Below, piece after piece: positions 23,558 to 28,917 of a DNA stretch of 28,917 nucleotides. Positions within the stretch are counted from its first letter, which is position 1. Every line of letters starts with the position of its first letter. This stretch comes from Nitrospira sp. UBA2083 (lineage in GTDB: Bacteria > Nitrospirota > Nitrospiria > Nitrospirales > Nitrospiraceae), in assembly GCA_002331625.1 (NCBI GenBank), contig DCZN01000077.1:1-28917 (forward strand). Direction: 5' to 3'. The notes beneath the pieces are model-generated. The model saw only the letters and a list, made by a program, of their open reading frames with translations, did not search any database and was not told where the DNA came from. Position numbers and translations under genes: made by a program.

Positions 23558-24736
23558 TCATCGTGAGTCGAAACTCAACAGTACTCCCAGCAAAAAGAGA
23601 TGCTGCCCTGGGGCAAGACTGACGACACCGGGACGACTCTCGCCGTTCTTAAAGAACCCGCCTCCCACCCCGGTGGAGTCGTCATACCGATGCTCGACGC
23701 GCACAATCGTATTCGTCCATTTATAGGAGAGCTGGTACTCGACTGTGGAGGTCATCGCTTTCACGAACTGTTCAGCCCCAGTCCACCGACCGTTCCGATC
23801 CCAGTAGAACTCTGGGCGCACTGCCACAGACCAAGGCCCGGTGACATGCCACCTGATGACCATGTTGCCTCCCATGACAAAGCTGCGGGGGCTCCCGGGT
23901 TGTCCGGCGATGTTTTCCGTTCCGATGTCAAATGACGCCGCGACCAATACCTCGTCACCTTTCCATTCCAGAATGTGATTCCCATACAATCGCCAAAACT
24001 CCAGAGAAGAATCCACTTGATCAGGCCCGGCATAGAGGGTTTGCGTGAGGGTGAGTCGTGGTGTGGCGTTCCAGATCCATCGGCCCCCATAACTGGGGTG
24101 ATCGTTGGGGTGCGCCAAATGGTAATAGCTATTCACGACAAACGCGGTAAGGGTGAGATGGTCGCTGATGGGATACTGCGCATTGATGCCAAACATCATG
24201 TACGGGGTGTTGTCCGCGATCCACGACCGCGTATAGTTGGCATTGTCCTTCGCGTACAATGATTCATACCCCATCAAACTGTTGAACAAGCCGCCGGTGA
24301 TCGTCAGTCCGTTGCCGACTGGAGCAAGATACGACACGTTCGCCCGATGAAGATGTCGAAGCACATCCGACCCATCGACTCGCCGCTCACCGACTAAAAA
24401 TGCAAACTCCTCAGAGTCTCGTCCTCCCTGGAATCCGAGCTCCATCCCCCAGCGCGAGGACGCGATCGCATCCTTCCGCACATAGGCAAGTCCCATGTTG
24501 GGAGACAGTTCGTTGTGATGAGAGGCGGTGGATCGGCTACGCCAGAGATGGTTATCAGGAAAGTTGAAATTGCCGACATAGCCGACATCTACATACGCTC
24601 CATAGTGCCACTGCGAACTGGATGCCGCAGGCTTGCCGGACACGATATCGCTCGGCATGTCCGGATCCTGACCGAATGCTGACGAAGTAACCGCCATCAC
24701 CAGATACAGGCATGCTAGTGTTGTGATACGAGACAC
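23558..24736 (-). CDS. Outer membrane beta-barrel porin (BBP2-like)
   Basis: The 392-residue protein has a signal peptide (about 1-22, ending SAFGQ) and no internal hydrophobic helices. The mature part consists of alternating amphipathic strands rich in Trp, Tyr and Gly. Examples are YGAYVDVGYVGNFNFPDN, WGMELGFQGG and TSTVEYQLSYKW. This pattern and the NFNFPDN/ALLVGVLLSF-like ends fit the putative beta-barrel porin-2 family. It presumably forms a diffusion channel in the outer membrane. The start is GTG with GAGGGGG 8 bases upstream. An inverted repeat overlaps its promoter region. The gene is convergent with the lipoprotein gene, 25 bases apart. Confidence 0.75.
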   Translation of the reverse strand: MSRITTLACLYLVMAVTSSAFGQDPDMPSDIVSGKPAASSSQWHYGAYVDVGYVGNFNFPDNHLWRSRSTASHHNELSPNMGLAYVRKDAIASSRWGMELGFQGGRDSEEFAFLVGERRVDGSDVLRHLHRANVSYLAPVGNGLTITGGLFNSLMGYESLYAKDNANYTRSWIADNTPYMMFGINAQYPISDHLTLTAFVVNSYYHLAHPNDHPSYGGRWIWNATPRLTLTQTLYAGPDQVDSSLEFWRLYGNHILEWKGDEVLVAASFDIGTENIAGQPGSPRSFVMGGNMVIRWHVTGPWSVAVRPEFYWDRNGRWTGAEQFVKAMTSTVEYQLSYKWTNTIVRVEHRYDDSTGVGGGFFKNGESRPGVVSLAPGQHLFLLGVLLSFDSR

Positions 24737-24752
24737 GACGTGCGCCCCCTCA

Positions 24753-24787
24753 AACTCTCTTTCCTAGTGGGCCATCGTAAGAGAGTT
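24753..24787. promoter_or_regulatory. Inverted repeat over the porin promoter
   Basis: AACTCTCTT at 24753-24761 and AAGAGAGTT at 24779-24787 are perfect 9-base inverted arms 17 bases apart. On the minus strand a possible -10 (TACGAT at 24779-24774) lies at the edge of the inner spacer, and TTGCGT lies 17 bases before it. This looks more like an operator than a terminator because no T run follows. Confidence 0.4.
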
Positions 24788-24812
24788 GATACAGTCACGC
24801 AAGGAGGGATCG

Positions 24813-25565
24813 CTATTCCGAGAGTCGGCGATAGTGCCGCAGCAAGAGGATGCCGCCCCAGAGGAAGGAGCCCAGCATGAAGAAAATTCCGAGGTTGTAG
24901 GTGAGATGTGCCAACCGATGATCCCAGTCCAACAAGTCCAGCATCGTCAGGATATTGTTCCAGTCGTGGCCATCCGTCTCTTTGCCGGTCACGCCGCCGA
25001 TGAGCATGAGGTCAAGCGCTCGCGCATCGTTGATGTAGGGGGCGATATCCATCAAGCTCTCTGCCGTCCACCACAGAGCCACCGTGGCCCCGAAGGGATC
25101 ACGAGTTTTCACCAGGAATGTCCCGAGACAGATCATGGGCATGAGAATCTGGCCAAGCGTGCCTCCCAATATCGTCATGAATCGCCCGAACGGGATGAAA
25201 ATAAGATGGCCCGCCTCGTGAAAGGGCAGATTGATCAAGTGAAGAAATGACTCGCCGGTGCAGTTCGTTTCGAGCGGCGTGACGATAAATTTCCAGCCCC
25301 ACCAGATCATGGCTACGAACACGAGCGCCCGACCGTAGAAGGTCATGGATTCAGCCGTCGTATCCGACTCGACCAACCACTGCTTGGCTGTCAGGAACCA
25401 TTCAGATTGTGTAAACGTTTGCTTGGATGGTGAAAAGCGCGACTTTGCCGTAAGCGGTTTGTATTTCGAAAAGATAATCCCGCAACGGCCACATTCCTGT
25501 GCTTTATCAGGCCGTTCAGCCAGACACTTCGGGCAATGTACCGTGGATGTATCGGTCGTGAGCAT
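24813..25565 (-). CDS. Zinc-ribbon membrane protein with HEAGH motif (M50-like)
   Basis: The 250-residue protein starts with a zinc ribbon: Cys11/Cys14 and Cys25/Cys28 in CPKC...CGRCGI. A short linker is followed by about five membrane helices. HEAGH at 116-120 in LPFHEAGHLIF is the HExxH zinc-protease signature placed in a helix, as in M50 site-2 proteases. A downstream block, SLMDIAPYINDARALDLMLIGG at about 170-191, has acidic residues that could supply a third ligand. The canonical NPDG/LDG motif is absent. It may therefore be an uncharacterised M50-like family or a non-proteolytic relative. It sits downstream of a true M50 gene in the same orientation. The ribosome site is weak. Confidence 0.7.
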   Translation of the reverse strand: MLTTDTSTVHCPKCLAERPDKAQECGRCGIIFSKYKPLTAKSRFSPSKQTFTQSEWFLTAKQWLVESDTTAESMTFYGRALVFVAMIWWGWKFIVTPLETNCTGESFLHLINLPFHEAGHLIFIPFGRFMTILGGTLGQILMPMICLGTFLVKTRDPFGATVALWWTAESLMDIAPYINDARALDLMLIGGVTGKETDGHDWNNILTMLDLLDWDHRLAHLTYNLGIFFMLGSFLWGGILLLRHYRRLSE

Positions 25566-25647
25566 TCTTCTACTCTAGGATCGCGTGGGTGATTGGACAA
25601 GAAAATCACAAGAATGGGACGAGGAAGGGGGAGAGGAGGCTGCGAAA

Positions 25648-26628
25648 CTAGTGGAATGAGAACGGTACCGGCACGAAGGTGACAACAAAGACCGCAAATG
25701 CGATCCAGCCGACAATCGCTCGGTTGCGACCCAACGGCACGTAGGGATCCATGACCGGGGGATGGCCGAGGCCCCAGAGGCCTGCCATGAAGGCCCAGAG
25801 AAACCAGCCCGGCCAGCCGAAAAAGCCCAAGGCTAACAAGATCGGAAGAAACGCCAGTGCCATGGTTCGCTGTCGTCGGCCCCAGAGGGCGTAGGCAACG
25901 TGGCCGCCGTCGAGCTGGCCGATCGGAAGCAGATTGAGCGACGTCACGAACAGCCCAAACCAGGCGGCGAAGCCGATGGGGTGTAACACGACATCAGACT
26001 CCGGCGGTAACGGCCCGATCACGATCCATGACATGAACTGCAACAGCAGCGGTTCACCCAATTGCAATCCCAACGTGGTCGTTCGATCCACAACGGTCGA
26101 TAGATTCAGTCCAACGATCAACGCGACAACGGCCACTGCAAACCCCGCCAGGGGACCAGCAACGCCGATGTCGAACAGCGCGCGACGACTCAGAATCGGG
26201 CCCCGCATGCGAATGATGGCGCCGAACGTTCCAATAAAATGGGGTGGCCCTGGGATGAACAGAGGCAAGGACGCGGGCACTCGATGAATCTTGGATAGAA
26301 TATAGTGCCCGAACTCGTGCGTGGTAAGAATAAACAGCAAGGCACCGGCGAACGGAATACCCTGCCAGAGTGCCTCAGGCGAGGCCAGCAGAAAATTTAA
26401 CGGTCCGCGCACTGGGCCGTTGTAGACTTGGTAGGCACCGGCCCACAGCGTGGTAAAGACCGTCAGGAGAAACAGGACAACGGGCAAGGTCCATTTCGAA
26501 AAAAACGAGGGCTCCGGCTCGTGGTCGTCCTCAGTCAGTTCGATCGGCTGAGAGACCGACTCATCCTTCGCCTCAACTACGACTCCGTTGTCGGAATCCC
26601 GATAGTGTCTCCGTCCGAACCCATCCAT
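25648..26628 (-). CDS. Site-2-protease-like M50 membrane metallopeptidase
   Basis: The 326-residue protein has a short acidic cytoplasmic N-terminus (about 1-45) and several membrane helices. The zinc motif HEFGH at 104-108 lies in one helix, and NLLPIGQLDGGHV (about 232-244) holds the third metal ligand Asp240. This is a complete intramembrane protease site. The family cuts regulators or other proteins within or near the membrane. An upstream in-frame extension to 26700 exists, but the ATG at 26628 follows the MBL stop with one base between. That spacing implies translational coupling, so I prefer it. No PDZ domain is visible. The substrate is unknown. Confidence 0.85.
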   Translation of the reverse strand: MDGFGRRHYRDSDNGVVVEAKDESVSQPIELTEDDHEPEPSFFSKWTLPVVLFLLTVFTTLWAGAYQVYNGPVRGPLNFLLASPEALWQGIPFAGALLFILTTHEFGHYILSKIHRVPASLPLFIPGPPHFIGTFGAIIRMRGPILSRRALFDIGVAGPLAGFAVAVVALIVGLNLSTVVDRTTTLGLQLGEPLLLQFMSWIVIGPLPPESDVVLHPIGFAAWFGLFVTSLNLLPIGQLDGGHVAYALWGRRQRTMALAFLPILLALGFFGWPGWFLWAFMAGLWGLGHPPVMDPYVPLGRNRAIVGWIAFAVFVVTFVPVPFSFH

Positions 26629-26629
26629 G

Positions 26630-27481
26630 TCATTCCCGCCTATTAAACACCCCGAATGGATTGTGCTCCAGCTCTTCCTCAATGGTCGTGGCGGGGCCAT
26701 GTCCAGGCAGAAGACGATAGTCCGGCGAGAGTGTCAGCACGCGGTCGCGTACAGAGTTGAGATGCGTCGAGTACAGTTCCCTAGGATTGGACCGTCCGAT
26801 GGATCCGGCAAAGAGGGTATCGCCGACGAAACAGACGGGTAGTTGCGGATCGTCGACACAATAGCAGATCCCGCCCGGAGTATGTCCTGGCGTTGTTAGA
26901 CATCGAACGGTACGGCGTCCAACCTTGATCGACAAGCCATCTGCCGGCGCAACCAATAGATCAGGCCGTGGCCGCCAACTCAACAGCGCCACATCGTCCG
27001 GGCCGAGGTACACCGGGACGTCGTGATGGCCCAGAATCTGTTCGATCCCATCCGCATGATCCGCATGGCCATGGGTCAAACAAATACCGAGAAGCCGCAA
27101 CCCACGTCGCCGAAGCTGATCCAGCATGGCCGGCGCGTTATAGGCCGTATCCACCAGCACCGCTTCGTCTCCATCATGCAGAATGTATCCCTGGACCCCG
27201 TACCCATTGATAGAGCCCTGCACCATCTCCACCCACGGCGGCATGTGTTGGGCCACCGGCTCCCACTTGTCGATCGCGATCTGTTCCAGCGACTCGACTC
27301 GGAGGCCCAAGGCCTTCGCCAACGCGCGCACCTCCGCGCGATCCTTTGGCCGATCCCCTCGTTCGAGCGCCGTAATATCGCCACCGGGTAAGCCCGTCAT
27401 TCGAGCAACGTCACCGACCGATAAACCCTGTCCGGTCCGTGATTTCTTCAAAATATCGCAGAACTCGTCTTCAAGCGGCAT
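26630..27481 (-). CDS. XRE-type HTH fused to metallo-beta-lactamase-fold hydrolase
   Basis: The 283-residue protein has an N-terminal helix-turn-helix of the XRE/Cro type (about 8-66, with LSVGDVARMTGLPGGDITALERG). A glyoxalase II-like metallo-beta-lactamase domain fills the rest. Di-metal residues are all present: THGHADH (His137, His139, Asp141, His142), His200 in TPGHTPGG, Asp221 in VGDTLF and His261 in LPGHGP. Hydrolysis of a thioester or related small molecule is likely from the family. The fused HTH could make it a ligand-responsive regulator or an inherited fold without DNA binding. It overlaps no gene but ends one base before the M50 start. No clear ribosome site precedes the ATG. Confidence 0.85.
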   Translation of the reverse strand: MPLEDEFCDILKKSRTGQGLSVGDVARMTGLPGGDITALERGDRPKDRAEVRALAKALGLRVESLEQIAIDKWEPVAQHMPPWVEMVQGSINGYGVQGYILHDGDEAVLVDTAYNAPAMLDQLRRRGLRLLGICLTHGHADHADGIEQILGHHDVPVYLGPDDVALLSWRPRPDLLVAPADGLSIKVGRRTVRCLTTPGHTPGGICYCVDDPQLPVCFVGDTLFAGSIGRSNPRELYSTHLNSVRDRVLTLSPDYRLLPGHGPATTIEEELEHNPFGVFNRRE

Positions 27482-27730
27482 ATATCAACCATGACCGATA
27501 CGTTCTCTTCCCTTCATCCTACGCGTGGCGGCGAAGCCGCGCATTATGGCGCTGACATCGCGATTGGCGACTCTCATTCGCAAGACATCTCAGCACGTGA
27601 CGACATTGCGGCCCAAGGCCGCAGCCTTAAAGAAACGTGCGGCCATGTCAGCAGTGATACCGAAAGCCATTCTTAAACAAATGCATGATGGCACGCCGAA
27701 ATGTACGACTTCGCCTGCCACGCCCCTCCT
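27482..27730. other. Intergenic DNA between the M16 gene and the MBL fusion gene
   Basis: About 250 bases lie between two minus-strand genes. A perfect 7-base stem TGCGGCC/GGCCGCA with a CAA loop lies at 27607-27623, and a smaller GCGGC-GAA-GCCGC hairpin lies near 27530-27543. Either may mark the end of the M16 transcript. A plus-strand open frame from 27525 is lysine-rich but runs well into the M16 gene, and I do not accept it. Confidence 0.4.
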
Positions 27731-28917
27731 TCACCCTTCCGGACTGAGCTTGATCTCTTTCACCTCTCCGAAGGTCGCAAGTGCTTTCGGTAACGCCTCC
27801 CCGGACCCGACCGCCACGATCTTCAATCGATCAGGACGCAAATGTTTCTTGGCGGCTGCCAGGACGTCTTCCTTACTCAGTTGAACGACCTTGGTACGAA
27901 GTTGTTGCAGAAAGTCCTTCGGCAATCCATCATACTCCAACTCAACCAGCCGGCTCACAATCGCCGAGGGGCTGGAAAACGAGAACACGAATGAATTCAC
28001 ATAGGCTTCCTTGGCCTCCGCCAGCTCCCCGTCGGTGATCGGCTGAGCCCGCATCCGTTCGATATTCGCCACGAACCGTTCAATCACTTCTTGCGTCGAG
28101 CTCAGTTTGGTTTCCGCCCGCATCAGCCAGACGCCTTGATCATGCATCCCTGTACTGAGCCGGCTCCCGACCGAATAGGCCAGCCCCCGCTTCGTCCGCA
28201 CGTCGTTGAAGAGACGACTGCGAAACGAACTGCCTCCCAAGATATCGTTGGCGATGGCCAACGCGACATAATCCGGATCACTTTCCTTGATCGAGAGATG
28301 GCCGACTCGAAGATGAGTCTGTGACGTATCCTTGTTCACGAACCTGACCATTGGGAGAGCCCCATCAGCCTCCGACACGTCGGGAATCTTCAGTTCCGGA
28401 ACGATTCCCTTCTCCCAATTTCCAAACACTTTACGAAGTGACGCCAGTATGTCGTCCTTCTTAAAATCACCCGTCACACCGAGCAAGATGCCGTTCGGAT
28501 GCACGGTCTCACGATGAAACCTCACGAGATCGTCCCTCGTGATGCGTCTGACCGAATCGAGGGAACTCTCTCGGGCACTCGGATGATCGGTCCCGTAAAG
28601 CATCTTGGCAAATTCCCGGCCGACGATGGACCCCGGGTTATCCTGCCGACGACGAATTCCCTCGATGGCCTGTAGTTTTGCCAGCTCAACACGCGCCGGT
28701 TCGAATGCCGGTGCCCGCAGGAGGCCGGCAAAGATCTCCAATCCACGATGCAAATCCTTGCTCAGTACATCCAATGACGCCGACCCTGATTGTCGGCCGA
28801 TCCCAATACTCACCTCTCCCGCGAATTGCTCCAACTCCGCATCCACCTGCTCCGCCGATAGGCCCCCGCCACCCCCCGTGCGCATCACCGCCCCCGTCAT
28901 GGATGCGAGCCCGACCT
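27731..28917 (-). CDS. M16-family (insulinase-like) zinc peptidase, N-terminus off the right edge
   Basis: The gene continues past the right edge; the visible 395 or so residues are its C-terminal majority. A Met at 28900 is in frame but unlikely to be the start, because the reading frame continues to the edge with GLAS-type sequence typical of the family's interior. The M16 second-half features are present: GVTGDF, the NDILGGSSFRSRLFNDVR block and the RGLAYSVGS segment, which carries the Arg and Tyr that help bind substrate. The zinc motif HxxEH would be upstream of the window, so I cannot say whether this is a catalytic or a partner subunit. It is probably an envelope or processing peptidase. 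Confidence 0.85.
   Translation of the reverse strand, partial: VGLASMTGAVMRTGGGGGLSAEQVDAELEQFAGEVSIGIGRQSGSASLDVLSKDLHRGLEIFAGLLRAPAFEPARVELAKLQAIEGIRRRQDNPGSIVGREFAKMLYGTDHPSARESSLDSVRRITRDDLVRFHRETVHPNGILLGVTGDFKKDDILASLRKVFGNWEKGIVPELKIPDVSEADGALPMVRFVNKDTSQTHLRVGHLSIKESDPDYVALAIANDILGGSSFRSRLFNDVRTKRGLAYSVGSRLSTGMHDQGVWLMRAETKLSSTQEVIERFVANIERMRAQPITDGELAEAKEAYVNSFVFSFSSPSAIVSRLVELEYDGLPKDFLQQLRTKVVQLSKEDVLAAAKKHLRPDRLKIVAVGSGEALPKALATFGEVKEIKLSPEG

Noticed and set aside
27525..27884. Lysine-rich plus-strand frame starting at GTG between the M16 and MBL genes
   Set aside because: It runs about 150 bases into the M16 coding region, lacks a ribosome site, and contains palindromic DNA in its own frame.

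Overview
This is a bacterial chromosomal window with 24 supported protein-coding genes, one of them cut by the right edge. I saw no rRNA, tRNA, insertion sequence or CRISPR array. The gene content suggests a Nitrospira-like member of the Nitrospirota: an NnrS-type protein, a tiny CxxC...CxxC protein of a kind I associate with Nitrospira, an arsenosugar-type arsM/arsS cluster, formate-tetrahydrofolate ligase, an HflKC pair, and a large exported cupredoxin/beta-propeller protein. This assignment is inference from gene content and style, not from a marker gene.

Layout. 1-4900: an imperfect inverted repeat; a minus-strand nnrS; a small zinc-ribbon gene; a 700-base gene-free stretch with a good promoter; and a large copper-protein-like lipoprotein gene ending in a clear hairpin. 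4900-7450: minus-strand recQ and a helical-repeat hypothetical. 7450-8920: accessory-looking DNA with two solitary HicB-like domain genes, a regulatory-looking palindrome and a hairpin. 8920-12700: a compact plus-strand arsenic cluster, arsM-arsR-arsS-pit. 12700-14762: hflK-hflC with its own promoter, convergent with minus-strand fhs across a 3-base gap. 14766-19755: four minus-strand genes (M20 dipeptidase, cutA, M23 peptidase, fhs). 19881-23532: plus-strand secreted OB-like protein, then lemA-DUF2207-lipoprotein. 23558 to the right edge: five minus-strand genes (M16 peptidase, XRE-MBL fusion with a coupled site-2 protease, a zinc-ribbon/HEAGH membrane protein, and a BBP2-type porin).

How genes work together. 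ArsM would methylate arsenite, and ArsS would attach a deoxyadenosyl group to the methylated product by radical chemistry. ArsR would repress the cluster, and the PiT-family transporter with its cysteine-bearing loop could move phosphate or an arsenic species. HflK and HflC should form the membrane SPFH complex that modulates FtsH. The window is otherwise rich in envelope proteolysis: M23, M16, two M50-like proteins and LemA/DUF2207.

Most worth following up: the cupredoxin-propeller protein with histidines spread across the blades; the arsM C-terminal tandem repeat and Cys tail; PiT in an arsenic operon; the XRE-MBL/site-2 protease pair; the zinc-ribbon HEAGH protein; the solitary HicB pair; and three genes whose -10 elements lie so close to the start codon that leaderless transcripts are likely.
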